DNA of 64,000 nt. It comes from Curtobacterium sp. VKM Ac-1393 (GTDB lineage Bacteria > Actinomycetota > Actinomycetes > Actinomycetales > Microbacteriaceae). Below, piece by piece: positions 42,512 to 51,652 of the stretch. Numbering within the stretch: position 1 is the first letter of the stretch; every line of letters starts with the position of its first letter. Made by a program: the position numbers and the translations under genes. The stretch spans positions 248,001-312,000 of the forward strand of contig NZ_JADKRW010000003.1 in the NCBI RefSeq assembly GCF_015350995.1, in the 5' to 3' direction. The notes beneath the pieces were generated by a model. That model was not told where the DNA came from and did no database searches. It saw nothing but the letters and a program-made list of their open reading frames with translations.

Positions 42512-44356
42512 ATGAACGACAACCGGCTCGGCACCTCGGTCAGTCCGTACCTCCGCCTGCACGCCGACAACCCGGTCGACTGGCGCGAGTGGGGGCCCGA
42601 AGCGTTCGCCGAGGCACGGGAGCGCGGCGCCCCCGTCCTGGTGTCGGTCGGCTACGCCACGTGCCACTGGTGCCACGTCATGGCGCGCGAGAGCTTCGCG
42701 GACCCGGAGATCGGTTCACTGCTCCGCCAGGACTTCGTCGCCGTCAAGGTCGATCGCGAGGAACGTCCCGACGTCGACGCCAGCCTGATGGCCGCCGCGA
42801 GCGCGTTCACCCAGCAGCTCGGGTGGCCCCTGACCACGTTCCTGACGCCCGACGGTCACGTGTTCTTCGCCGGCACCTACTTCCCGCCGACCCCGGTGGG
42901 CCAGGTGCCGGCGTTCCGGCAGATCCTGGCGGCGGTGCTCGACGCCTGGACCGAGCGGCGGCACGAGGTCGACGCGAACGCCGCTGCCATCGCGACAGCG
43001 ATCCGGCAGGGGGCCGAGGCGGACGCGACCGCCCGCGCCGGCGAGGGTGCTGGCGGACCCACCACGGGCCTCCCGTCCGTCGACAGCATCCGGGCCGTCA
43101 CCGGCCAGCTGTCGCAAGCCGAGGACACCACCTACGGGGGTTTCGGCGGCGCGCCGAAGTTCCCCAGCACGCCGTTGCTCGAGTTCCTCGCCGATGCTGC
43201 GGCCGACGGCGACGCCGAAGCCGACGGCTTGCTCGACCGGTCGCTGCACGCGATCCGGGCCTCCGAGCTGACCGATGCCGACGGCGGCGTGTTCCGGTAC
43301 GCGACCAAGCGCGACTGGAGCGTGCCGCACTACGAGCGGATGCTCTACGACAACGCAGGGCTGCTCGCGGTCGCCGGGGCCGAGCAGGCACGCGGCATCG
43401 CCGACTTCCTGCGCGACACCCTGCGGCAGCGCGACGGCGCGTTCGTCGCCGCACAGGACAGCGAGTCCACGATCGACGGCCAGCGGGTCGAGGGCGAGTG
43501 GTACCGACGGCCGCTGTCCGAACGAGTGCACCTCGACCCGCCACCCCTCGACGGCCAGGTACTGACCGGCTGGAACGGCCTGGCGATCCGCGGGCTGGCG
43601 ATCGCCGGAGCACGCCACGACGACCACGAGATGATCGACCTCGCGCGCGCGGCGGCCGACGCGCTGCTCGACTCGCACGTGCGCGACGGACACGTCGTGG
43701 TCCGCTCGAGCACGTCCCGCGGGCCGTCGGCGGCACCAGCGACCATCGAGGACGTCGGGCTGCTGGCCGAGGGGTTGCTCGAACTCGCGCTGGCGACCGG
43801 CGAGGTCTCGTACGCCGTGACCGCTCGCTCCCTGGTCGACGACGGTCTCGCAGGCCGGTTCGACGTCGACCCCGTGCTCGCCGGAGCCGGGACCGCGACC
43901 GGCGAGCAGCCGCAGACCGCGATGCGCTCCGGCACGGCGGCGTTGGCGTCCGCGGCAGCCGCGCTCGCAGCGCTGACCGGTGACTCCGCGTACCGCGCGG
44001 CCGCCGGTCGGCTCGTGGCTGACCGAGCGCGGACCGGGACGGAACGGCCGCTCGGCCACGCGGATGCCCTGGGTGTGGCACTCGCCCTGCATCGGCCCTC
44101 TCGTGAGGTCGTGGTCGTGACGTCGGACCCGCACGACCCACTCCGCGATGCCGTCCGCGCCACGCGCCGACCCGGCACGGTCATCGCGACCGTGACCCCG
44201 ACGCAGGCTGCGGAGTGGGCGGCCGCGGGGTTCGAGCTGTTCGCAGCACGGGACACGCTCGACCCGGCGGCCTACGTCTGCCACGACCGTGTGTGCGCCC
44301 TGCCGGCACGGTCGGCAGCGGACCTCGCCGCCGGGCTCGCAGCACCGACGGCGTGA
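42512..44356 (+). CDS. DUF255 thioredoxin-fold / glycosidase-like (YyaL) protein
   Basis: The 614-aa protein has the N-terminal DUF255 thioredoxin-like domain with C51-HW-C54 ([10 protein letters not shown]), the [22 protein letters not shown] block, and an (alpha/alpha)6-barrel-like second half with [15 protein letters not shown] and [14 protein letters not shown]. The biochemical role of this conserved family is unsettled. About 20-50 residues between the linker and the barrel look shortened compared with larger relatives. A half-copy of the dispersed palindrome is read through near residues 181-190. Confidence 0.88.
   Translation: MNDNRLGTSVSPYLRLHADNPVDWREWGPEAFAEARERGAPVLVSVGYATCHWCHVMARESFADPEIGSLLRQDFVAVKVDREERPDVDASLMAAASAFTQQLGWPLTTFLTPDGHVFFAGTYFPPTPVGQVPAFRQILAAVLDAWTERRHEVDANAAAIATAIRQGAEADATARAGEGAGGPTTGLPSVDSIRAVTGQLSQAEDTTYGGFGGAPKFPSTPLLEFLADAAADGDAEADGLLDRSLHAIRASELTDADGGVFRYATKRDWSVPHYERMLYDNAGLLAVAGAEQARGIADFLRDTLRQRDGAFVAAQDSESTIDGQRVEGEWYRRPLSERVHLDPPPLDGQVLTGWNGLAIRGLAIAGARHDDHEMIDLARAAADALLDSHVRDGHVVVRSSTSRGPSAAPATIEDVGLLAEGLLELALATGEVSYAVTARSLVDDGLAGRFDVDPVLAGAGTATGEQPQTAMRSGTAALASAAAALAALTGDSAYRAAAGRLVADRARTGTERPLGHADALGVALALHRPSREVVVVTSDPHDPLRDAVRATRRPGTVIATVTPTQAAEWAAAGFELFAARDTLDPAAYVCHDRVCALPARSAADLAAGLAAPTA
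43052..43079. repeat. half-copy of the dispersed palindrome inside a coding region
   Basis: The stretch contains GGCGGACCCACCACGGGCCT (43052-43071) and continues CCCGTCCG, nearly identical to 49881-49908. It encodes [10 protein letters not shown] in frame in the DUF255 gene. Confidence 0.7.
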
Positions 44357-44373
44357 CGTATCCTGGAATGCTC

Positions 44374-47300
44374 ATGTCTCCCACGCCGCCAGTCATCACG
44401 TACCCGCCCGAACTGCCGGTGTCGCAGCGGCGGGACGACATCGCGGCTGCCATCCGTGACAACCAGGTCGTCATCGTCGCTGGCGCCACCGGCTCGGGCA
44501 AGACCACCCAGCTGCCGAAGATCTGCCTCGAACTGGGGCGCGAGAACATCGGACACACGCAGCCCCGACGGATCGCCGCTCGCACCATCGCCGAGCGCGT
44601 CTCCGAAGAACTCGGCAGCGAGCTCGGTGACCTGGTCGGCTACCAGGTCCGGTTCACCGACAAGGTGTCGTCGAAGACCCGCATCAAGCTGATGACCGAC
44701 GGCATCCTGCTCAACGAGATCCACTTCGACCGCGACCTGAAGCGCTACGACACGATCATCATCGACGAGGCGCACGAGCGGTCGCTGACGATCGACTTCC
44801 TGCTCGGCTACCTCAAGCGGCTGCTCGTCCGGCGCCCCGACCTCAAGCTCATCATCACGAGTGCCACGATCGACCCCGAGTCGTTCTCGAAGCACTTCGG
44901 CGACGCCCCGATCATCGAGGTCTCCGGGCGGAACTACCCGGTCGAGATCCGGTACCGCCCGCTCGTGTCCGAGGACGCCGACGACACCGACGAGGACGAC
45001 GAGACCGACTCGCGCACCGCCGACCGTGGCGCGGCGAACAGCGCCGACGACCGCGACACCCTGCAGGGGATCACCGACGCACTCGACGAGCTCGCGCGCG
45101 AAGACCCGGGCGACGTGCTCGTCTTCCTGTCCGGCGAGAACGAGATCCGCGACGCGCAGGACGCCATCGAGGGCAAGCGGTACCAGGGCACCGAGGTCCT
45201 GCCCCTGTACGGCCGGCTCTCCGCCGCCGATCAGCACCGCGTCTTCGACCGCCGCACCACGCCGGGGATCCGCCGACGCGTGGTGCTCGCCACGAACGTC
45301 GCTGAGACCTCGCTGACGGTGCCCGGCATCAAGTACGTCATCGACACCGGCACCGCACGCATCTCGCGGTACTCGCCGCGCGCCAAGGTCCAGCGCCTGC
45401 CCATCGAGGCGATCTCGCAGGCCAGCGCGAACCAGCGTTCGGGTCGAGCGGGCCGCACGAGCGCCGGCATCGCGATCCGGCTCTACTCCGAAGACGACTT
45501 CGAGCGCCGTGACGAGTTCACCGACCCCGAGATCCTGCGGACCAACCTCGCCGCGGTGATCCTGCAGATGATCTCCCTCGGGTTCGGCGACATCGAGTCC
45601 TTCCCGTTCCTGCAACCGCCGGACTCCCGCGGCGTGAAGGACGGCCTCGACCTGCTCCGCGAGCTCCGCGCCGTCGACAAGGACGGCCGGATCACGAAGT
45701 CCGGCCGACAGCTCACCCGACTGCCGATCGATCCGCGGCTCGGCCGGATGGTGCTCGAGGCCGGGCGCCAGGGCGTCGGGCGCGAGGTCGTCGCTGTCGT
45801 CAGCGCCCTGAGCATCCAGGACCCCCGCGAACGCCCGCTCGAGAAGCGCGCCCACGCCGACCAGATGCACGCCCGCTTCGCCGACCCGACGAGCGACTTC
45901 CTGACCCTGCTCGCGCTGTGGAACTACATCGAGGACAAGCAGGACGAGCTGTCGTCGAGCGCGTTCCGCCGGCTCTGCAAGGCCGAGTTCCTCAACTACC
46001 TGCGCATCCGCGAGTGGCAGGACCTGTACCGCCAGCTCTCCCGCGCCGCGAAGCAGGTCGACGTCCGCGTCGGGCAGTCCCGCTCCGATGACGGCGACGC
46101 GGTGCACCGGTCCCTGCTCGCCGGTCTACTCAGCCAGATCGGGCTGCGCGACCGCGAAAAGCGCGACTACCTCGGCTCGCGGAACACCCGGTTCGTGGTG
46201 TTCCCGGGCAGTGTGCTCGCGAAGAAGCAGCCCGACGCGGTGATGGCGGCCGAACTCGTCGAGACCAGCCGGTTGTTCGCACGGACCGTCGGCCGGATCG
46301 ACCCCGCGTGGGTCGAGCCCCTCGCCGGTGATCTGCTCAAGCGCACCTACGGTGAACCGCACTGGGAGAAGAAGCAGGGCGCGGTCGTCGCGTACGAGCG
46401 CGTGACCCTGTTCGGCGTCCCGATCGTGCAGCGCCGGAGCGTGCAGTACGCCCGGATCGACCCGGAACACTCTCGCGAGCTCTTCATTCGGCATGCCCTG
46501 GTCGAGGGCGAGTGGGAGTCGCAGCAAGCCTTCGACCGCTCGAACCGGAAGCTCCGCAAGGAGCTCGAGCAGCTCGAAGAGCGCACGCGCCGCCGTGACA
46601 TCCTGCTCGACGACGAGAACGTCTACGAGTTCTACGACGCCCGCATCCCCGCGGACATCGCGACGACCCGTGACTTCGAGGGGTGGTGGCGGACGACGCG
46701 CCGCCACCAACCGGACCTGCTCACGATGCGCCGGGGGGACCTGCTGGACGAATCCGCTGCCGAGGCGGCAGAGGACGACGCCGAGTACCCGACCCAGTGG
46801 CGGAGCGGCGACCAGCGGCTCGCGATCCAGTACCGCTTCGAGCCGGGCGCGCAAGACGACGGCGTGAGCGTGCAGGTGCCGCTCGCGCTCCTCCCCCGCA
46901 TGCGCGAGGAGGGCTTCGACTGGCAGGTCCGCGGCCTGCGCAAGGAGCTCGTGACCGCCCTCATCAAGTCGTTGCCGAAGCAGATCCGCAAGAACGTCGT
47001 CCCCGCGGCGGACTGGGCCGAGAAGATCGTCGCCGAGCTGCCGGACGACGCCCCGACCGAGCCGACCGAGTCGTTCCGCTCCACCCTGGCCAAGGCGATC
47101 CAGCGGATGACCTACGTGCCGGTGTCGGAGTCCGACTTCGACCTGTCCCGCGTGCCCTCGCACCTGCTGCCGACGTGGGCGGTCGTCGACGAACGCGGTC
47201 GCCGCGTCGAGGCGGGCAAGGACCTGTCGGCTCTGCAGACCAAACTCAAGGACCGCACCCAGCAGAGTGTCGCCTCCGCCACGGTGCGGGCTGCGGGGCG

Positions 47301-48231
47301 ACCGGGAGGCGCGGCTCGCGTCGCCGCTGCCGGTGGCGGTGCCGGGGTGGAACAGTCCGGCTTGACCACGTGGCCGGCCCAGGACCTGCCACAGACCCTC
47401 GACACCAAGCAGGCCGGCGGTGTCATCCGCGCCTACCCGTCCCTGGTGGAAGAGGGCACCGGCCCGAAGGCGACCGTCGGGGTGCAGTTGCTCGCGACGC
47501 CGTCCGACCGGCAGGTCCGCATGCCCACCGGGGTCCGTCGCCTGGTGATGCTCGCGGTGCCGTCCCCGGTGTCGTACATCCAGTCGCACCTGACCGCGCA
47601 GGAGAAGCTCGCACTCGCGGCGAGCCCGTACGCCTCGACGAACGCGTTGTTCGACGACGTGCTCGCGGCCGTCGTCGACGCGGTGATCCGCCGAGCCCAC
47701 CCGGACGGTCTCGTGTTCACGAAGGCCGCGTTCGAAGCGGTCCGTGACGCCGTGTCGGCGACGGTGGTCGACACGATGTTCACGGCGGTGTCCGAGCTCG
47801 CTGCCGTGCTCCTCGCCCAACGGTCCACCGAACGAGCACTCAAGCAGGCGAACTCGATGTCCCTGCTCGGTGCGCTGACCGACATGCGGCAGCAGATGGA
47901 GCGTCTCGTGAACCCGGGATTCGTCTCCGTCGCCGGGCTCGACCGGCTCCGGCGGATCCGGGTGTACCTGCAGGGCATCGAGGCGCGCGTGCAGAAGCTG
48001 CTGCAGAACCCCGGGCGCGACGCCACCTGGATGCGCGAGGTCACCGTCGCCACCGACCGCTACGTCGACGCGGGCGGCACCTTCCCGCCGTCGGTCGGCG
48101 CGCACCCCGAGCTCGTGCACGCGCGGTGGATGCTCGAGGAGTTCCGCCTCAGCCTGTTCGCGCAGGAGCTCGGGACCGCCGAGACGGTGTCGTTGCAGCG
48201 GATCACGAAGGCCCTGACCGCGGCGCGCTGA
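44374..48231 (+). CDS. hrpA: ATP-dependent RNA helicase, HrpA type
   Basis: The 1285-aa DEAH-box helicase has Walker A GATGSGKTT (about 36-44), DEAH in IIIDEAHERS (about 130), SAT in IITSATIDPES, motif VI QRSGRAGRTSAG, and the HA2, OB-fold and long C-terminal DUF3418 regions of HrpA. It unwinds or remodels RNA and is linked to rescue of stalled ribosomes in other bacteria. The ATG at 44374 was chosen by spacing to a weak TGGA; ATG at 44368 is the alternative. Confidence 0.95.
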   Translation: MSPTPPVITYPPELPVSQRRDDIAAAIRDNQVVIVAGATGSGKTTQLPKICLELGRENIGHTQPRRIAARTIAERVSEELGSELGDLVGYQVRFTDKVSSKTRIKLMTDGILLNEIHFDRDLKRYDTIIIDEAHERSLTIDFLLGYLKRLLVRRPDLKLIITSATIDPESFSKHFGDAPIIEVSGRNYPVEIRYRPLVSEDADDTDEDDETDSRTADRGAANSADDRDTLQGITDALDELAREDPGDVLVFLSGENEIRDAQDAIEGKRYQGTEVLPLYGRLSAADQHRVFDRRTTPGIRRRVVLATNVAETSLTVPGIKYVIDTGTARISRYSPRAKVQRLPIEAISQASANQRSGRAGRTSAGIAIRLYSEDDFERRDEFTDPEILRTNLAAVILQMISLGFGDIESFPFLQPPDSRGVKDGLDLLRELRAVDKDGRITKSGRQLTRLPIDPRLGRMVLEAGRQGVGREVVAVVSALSIQDPRERPLEKRAHADQMHARFADPTSDFLTLLALWNYIEDKQDELSSSAFRRLCKAEFLNYLRIREWQDLYRQLSRAAKQVDVRVGQSRSDDGDAVHRSLLAGLLSQIGLRDREKRDYLGSRNTRFVVFPGSVLAKKQPDAVMAAELVETSRLFARTVGRIDPAWVEPLAGDLLKRTYGEPHWEKKQGAVVAYERVTLFGVPIVQRRSVQYARIDPEHSRELFIRHALVEGEWESQQAFDRSNRKLRKELEQLEERTRRRDILLDDENVYEFYDARIPADIATTRDFEGWWRTTRRHQPDLLTMRRGDLLDESAAEAAEDDAEYPTQWRSGDQRLAIQYRFEPGAQDDGVSVQVPLALLPRMREEGFDWQVRGLRKELVTALIKSLPKQIRKNVVPAADWAEKIVAELPDDAPTEPTESFRSTLAKAIQRMTYVPVSESDFDLSRVPSHLLPTWAVVDERGRRVEAGKDLSALQTKLKDRTQQSVASATVRAAGRPGGAARVAAAGGGAGVEQSGLTTWPAQDLPQTLDTKQAGGVIRAYPSLVEEGTGPKATVGVQLLATPSDRQVRMPTGVRRLVMLAVPSPVSYIQSHLTAQEKLALAASPYASTNALFDDVLAAVVDAVIRRAHPDGLVFTKAAFEAVRDAVSATVVDTMFTAVSELAAVLLAQRSTERALKQANSMSLLGALTDMRQQMERLVNPGFVSVAGLDRLRRIRVYLQGIEARVQKLLQNPGRDATWMREVTVATDRYVDAGGTFPPSVGAHPELVHARWMLEEFRLSLFAQELGTAETVSLQRITKALTAAR

Positions 48232-48237
48232 TCGGTC

Positions 48238-48243
48238 TACCGT
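48238..48243 (+). promoter_or_regulatory. -10 hexamer TACCGT for the VOC gene
   Basis: TACCGT, 7-nt spacer, then ATG at 48251. It favours this ATG over the GTG at 48242, which overlaps the hexamer. Confidence 0.5.
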
Positions 48244-48250
48244 GTCGGCC

Positions 48251-48619
48251 ATGATCGGCACACTCGACATGGTCGTCCTGGACTGCGCAGACCCTCGCGG
48301 CCTGGCACGCTTCTACGCGGAGCTGCTCGGCGGCGAGATCGTCGGCTTCGACGAGGACTGGGCCGAGGTCGCGCTCCCCTTCACCGACCAGCGGCCACTC
48401 CTGGCGTTCCAGCAGGTCGAGGGCTACCGCGCACCGGAGTGGCCCGGCCAGCTCGTCCCGCAGCAGAGCCACCTCGACGTGAAGGTCGATGACCTCGACG
48501 ACGGCGAGGCAGCGGTCCTGGCGATCGGTGCGACCGCCACGGGATCGGCGACGGACACATTCCGCGTCTACCTCGACCCGGCGGGCCACCCGTTCTGCCT
48601 CATCCGCCCGAACGACTGA
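48251..48619 (+). CDS. VOC/glyoxalase-family protein
   Basis: The 122-aa single-domain VOC protein has the beta-alpha-beta-beta-beta halves: LDMVVLDCADPRGLARFYAELLGG and HLDVKVDDLDDGEAAV... with DPAGHPFCLIRP at the end. Metal-ligand-like His and Glu positions are only partly kept. The family includes dioxygenases, antibiotic-binding proteins and lyases, so the role cannot be set. Its TGA abuts the reverse-strand TCA of the YbaK-like gene with no gap. Confidence 0.85.
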   Translation: MIGTLDMVVLDCADPRGLARFYAELLGGEIVGFDEDWAEVALPFTDQRPLLAFQQVEGYRAPEWPGQLVPQQSHLDVKVDDLDDGEAAVLAIGATATGSATDTFRVYLDPAGHPFCLIRPND

Positions 48620-49159
48620 TCAGCCTTCGGTCGCCAGGCCCTCGACGACCTGCACACCCGGCAGCGCTCCGAGTACGGAGCCGGTCAGGAACACCTTCGC
48701 GCCGCGGCGGCCTGCCCCGATCACCGCGTCCGGTGCATCGAGCACACGGGAATCGATGTACACGGGCCACGCGGAGGGCAGCCCGATCGGGGTGATCCCG
48801 CCGTACTCCATGCCCGTCAGCTCCACGGCCTGGTCCATCGGCGCGAAGCTCGCCTTCCGCACGTCGAGCAGCTTCCGGACGACACGGTTCACGTCGAGGC
48901 GGGTGTGGGCGAGCACGACGCACGCGGCGAACCGGACGTCCTCGCCGCGCTTGCCCGCGACGACGATGCAGTTCGCCCCGCCGTCGAGCGGGAAGCCGTA
49001 GGCCTCCGAGAACGCGGCGGTGTCGGCCAGGTCGGGATCGATCGCGGCGACGTCGATCCGTGCTGCGACGTCGCCGGGCAACGCGGCGAGCGCCGCGGCG
49101 ACGGGTGCGGCCAGCAGTTCGGGAGCGGTCAGGGCGGGAACCCGTTCGAGCGTCGGCAT
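48620..49159 (-). CDS. YbaK/EbsC-family aminoacyl-tRNA deacylase-like protein
   Basis: The 179-aa protein has the YbaK fold signatures: a central basic segment LDVNRVVRKLLDVRKASFAP (substrate-binding Lys), VELTGMEYGGITPIGLP and late GAGRRGAKVFLTG. These proteins hydrolyse mischarged aminoacyl-tRNAs, such as Cys-tRNA-Pro, in trans. ATG at 49159 lies 6 nt after a TAGTGT hexamer. Confidence 0.9.
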   Translation of the reverse strand: MPTLERVPALTAPELLAAPVAAALAALPGDVAARIDVAAIDPDLADTAAFSEAYGFPLDGGANCIVVAGKRGEDVRFAACVVLAHTRLDVNRVVRKLLDVRKASFAPMDQAVELTGMEYGGITPIGLPSAWPVYIDSRVLDAPDAVIGAGRRGAKVFLTGSVLGALPGVQVVEGLATEG

Positions 49160-49165
49160 GGCTCC

Positions 49166-49171
49166 ACACTA
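49166..49171 (-). promoter_or_regulatory. -10 hexamer TAGTGT for the YbaK-like gene
   Basis: TAGTGT, 6-nt spacer, then ATG at 49159. Confidence 0.5.
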
Positions 49172-49201
49172 GGCACTGCCCGTTCGAGCGAGACTGACGG
49201 C

Positions 49202-49855
49202 ATGACGGAGCTCCGACCGATCGACCTGGACACCTGGCCCCGACGCGAGCACTTCGAGCACTACCGGCAGCGTGTGCAGTGCTCCTACGAGGTGACCGTC
49301 GACGTCGACGTCACGGCGTTCGTCGCGGCGGTCCGCACGAGCGCGGCGAAGACCTACGCGTCCCAGATCTGGGCGATCGCGACCGTGGTCAACCGGCACG
49401 CCGAGTTCCGGATGCAGTTGCTCGACGACGGCTCCCCCGGCGTCTGGGACGTCGTGCACCCGATGTTCACGGTGTTCCACCCGGACACGGAGACCTTCTC
49501 GGCGTTGGTGGTGCCCTACGACGAGGACCCCGGCCGGTTCCACGCCGCCGCGGTCGAGACGATGGAGCGGTACCGGGACGACGTCCGGATGTTCCCGCAG
49601 GACGACCGGCCCCGGAACGTGTTCGACGTCTCCACCTTCCCCCGCACGTCGTTCACGGGGTTCGCGCTGCACGTCCGCGACGGGTACGACCACCTGTTGC
49701 CGATCATCACGCTCTGCAGGTACCGGGCGGACGGTGACCGCACGGTGATGCCGCTGGCGCTGCAGATCAACCACGCGGCGGCCGACGGTTTCCACACCTC
49801 GCGGATGGTCCAGGAGCTCGAGGACCTGTTCGCCGACCCGTCGTGGTTGGCGTGA
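49202..49855 (+). CDS. chloramphenicol acetyltransferase-like protein (type A)
   Basis: The 217-aa protein aligns in layout with CatA: WPRREHFEHYR near the N-terminus, trimer-core strands, and the catalytic motif NHAAADGFH with the His at about 191 (H-x3-D-G). It may acetylate chloramphenicol or another acyl-CoA acceptor. Chromosomal homologues do not always confer resistance, so the phenotype is uncertain. No transposon or integron signs are near it. Confidence 0.85.
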   Translation: MTELRPIDLDTWPRREHFEHYRQRVQCSYEVTVDVDVTAFVAAVRTSAAKTYASQIWAIATVVNRHAEFRMQLLDDGSPGVWDVVHPMFTVFHPDTETFSALVVPYDEDPGRFHAAAVETMERYRDDVRMFPQDDRPRNVFDVSTFPRTSFTGFALHVRDGYDHLLPIITLCRYRADGDRTVMPLALQINHAAADGFHTSRMVQELEDLFADPSWLA

Positions 49856-49861
49856 CCGCGT

Positions 49862-49910
49862 AGCGGACGGGAGGCCCGTGGCGGACCCCGCCACGGGCCT
49901 CCCGTCCGCT
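49862..49910. repeat. perfect copy of the dispersed palindrome
   Basis: Two perfect 23-bp arms (49862-49884 and 49888-49910, beginning AGCGGACGGGAGGCCCGTGG) flank a 3-nt centre. It starts 7 nt after the CAT-like gene's stop codon, in a convergent intergenic space. Confidence 0.9.
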
Positions 49911-49930
49911 CGCCCCGAGTCCAAGGCCAC

Positions 49931-50015
49931 GCAAGACGCCGTCGTGTGCGCGAGACGCCGCGGAATTGCGCGGCGTCTCGGAGACATGGAGGCGTCTTGC
50001 CAAGACGACGGCGTC
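49931..50015. repeat. nested inverted repeats built from RAGACGCC
   Basis: The inner hairpin is CGAGACGCCGCG (49951-49962) / CGCGGCGTCTCG (49969-49980). The outer pair is GCAAGACGCC (49931-49940) / GGCGTCTTGC (49991-50000). A third pairing is GACGCCGTCGT (49935-49945) / ACGACGGCGTC (50005-50015). It ends at the stop codon of the solute-binding protein gene. Confidence 0.85.
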
Positions 50016-51648
50016 ACGCGCCGGCGCGTGCCTCCAGGGCTTGCTCGAACTCGCGCCGCATCGCGTCGCCGCCCCGGCGGCGCCAGTCCCGCACGACGGC
50101 CTTCCACCCCGACACCGGCGCGCGGCCGAGCAGCACGTCGTTGATCGCACTCGTGGCGGCGGTGCCGATGGCCGGCCCCTTGGTCGAGTTCGTCGGCGAG
50201 TACAACCCGTAAGTGGGGTTCGTGATCCCGTCGTCCAACCACGAGGACAGCGACTCGTAGACGACGTCCGTCATCTCCGGGGCACCCGAGTAGAAGAGCG
50301 GCAGCGGGCACTCCGTGAAGTACTGCAGTGGGAACTCACCGAGCGCGGTCTCGCTGTTGCCCGTCTTGGTGAGGACCGGGGCGCCGTCGCGCAGGTCGAA
50401 GTCCCGGCCCTCGATGCCGAACTTCCGGTACATCCAGGCCTCGGTCCCGAACGGCGACGCACACCAGTTCAGGACGCCGAGCAGCATGCGGATGCGCTCC
50501 TCGGACCCGGCCGCGAGCGCGGTGATCGCGTTGTTCGGGTCCCCGAGCCACGGCTTCGGCTTCGCGCCGCCCGGACCGACGAACGGAGCCATGGTCATGC
50601 GGAACCCGCTGCCCGGCTCGGCCTGCTGCAACAGGCCGGGGATCGCGCTGTAGCTGTCCTGGAGCATCAGCGCCGAGCCCTGCACGAACCACACCTTGCC
50701 GTTGTAGGCGGTGACGCTGTCCGGGTGGACGAGCCCGTCTGCCAGGAGCTTCCGCGACGCCTCGAGCATGTCCTGGTAGGCGTCGACCTCGTACATGTGG
50801 GTCAGGCGGCCGCCCTGCTCCTCCCATTGGTTGGGCACACCGAACATCGACGCCAGGATGTTGGTCGGCACGGAGCCGAGGGCCCAGCGATTGCGCTGCG
50901 GGTCGGAGACCTCGCGGCAGAGCGCCTCGAACTCGTCGAGGTCGCCGAAGGACGGGTCGACGCCGAGCTGCTCGAACAGGTCCTGCCGTCGGTGCAGCAC
51001 GCCGGTGGTCAGGGGCCCACGGGGCACGGGGACGCCGTAGATGCCGCCCGAGAACACGGTGCCGCGCCAGGACGCGGTGGGCAGGTTGGCGAGGTAGGGG
51101 TAGTCCCGGACGCCGCTGCCGGAGAGGATCTCGGTGAGGTTCGCCGCCTTGGCCTCGAGGAACTGCGGCAGGTACGAGAACGTGCCGAACACCGTGAACA
51201 CGTCGCCGAGGGTGTCGCCCGCGACCTGCGTGGCGAACTTGTTGCCCCAGTCGGCGTTCGGCGTGATGGTCAGGTCGAGGTCGACGCCCATCCGCTCGTC
51301 GAGGCCCTGCCAGTACGGGTTGCTGCCCTTCGACGGCGGGACGGGCGAGTTCGTCGGGACGCTGCCGTGCAGCGTCGACCCGTCGCCGGGCACCCGGTCC
51401 GTCGGAACCAGGTCCGACGGGATCCTTCGGAACGCGGACGGCATGAGCGCACTGGTCTTCGGGAGCACCGGGTCCGGCCCGCCGGCCCACGGCACGTAGT
51501 CCGGCAGCGTGACGGCCCGGTTGATCGCCTTCACGTCGGTGGAACGGGTGACGGTGTCACAACCGCCCAGGAGGCCCGTGGCCGCGATCCCGAGACCGCC
51601 AGCGATCAGGCCGCGGCGGCTGATGCCCCGTGGTGCGTTGGTCGTCAT
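50014..51648 (-). CDS. extracellular solute-binding lipoprotein (LplA-type, family 1)
   Basis: The 544-aa precursor has a twin-arginine-type signal (ISRRGLIAGG, R11-R12) and a lipobox LLGGC with C30. The mature part is a large carbohydrate-binding ABC receptor of the LplA type (TFSYLPQFLEAKAANLTEIL, YGVPVPRG). It should bind an oligosaccharide and deliver it to the two permeases upstream. The ligand is unknown. Confidence 0.9.
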   Translation of the reverse strand: MTTNAPRGISRRGLIAGGLGIAATGLLGGCDTVTRSTDVKAINRAVTLPDYVPWAGGPDPVLPKTSALMPSAFRRIPSDLVPTDRVPGDGSTLHGSVPTNSPVPPSKGSNPYWQGLDERMGVDLDLTITPNADWGNKFATQVAGDTLGDVFTVFGTFSYLPQFLEAKAANLTEILSGSGVRDYPYLANLPTASWRGTVFSGGIYGVPVPRGPLTTGVLHRRQDLFEQLGVDPSFGDLDEFEALCREVSDPQRNRWALGSVPTNILASMFGVPNQWEEQGGRLTHMYEVDAYQDMLEASRKLLADGLVHPDSVTAYNGKVWFVQGSALMLQDSYSAIPGLLQQAEPGSGFRMTMAPFVGPGGAKPKPWLGDPNNAITALAAGSEERIRMLLGVLNWCASPFGTEAWMYRKFGIEGRDFDLRDGAPVLTKTGNSETALGEFPLQYFTECPLPLFYSGAPEMTDVVYESLSSWLDDGITNPTYGLYSPTNSTKGPAIGTAATSAINDVLLGRAPVSGWKAVVRDWRRRGGDAMRREFEQALEARAGA

Positions 51649-51652
51649 GGTG

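Noticed and set aside
49202-49855. A mobile antibiotic-resistance cassette around the CAT-like gene.
   Set aside because: No IS, integron site or composition change flanks it. The palindromes beside it belong to dispersed chromosomal repeats.
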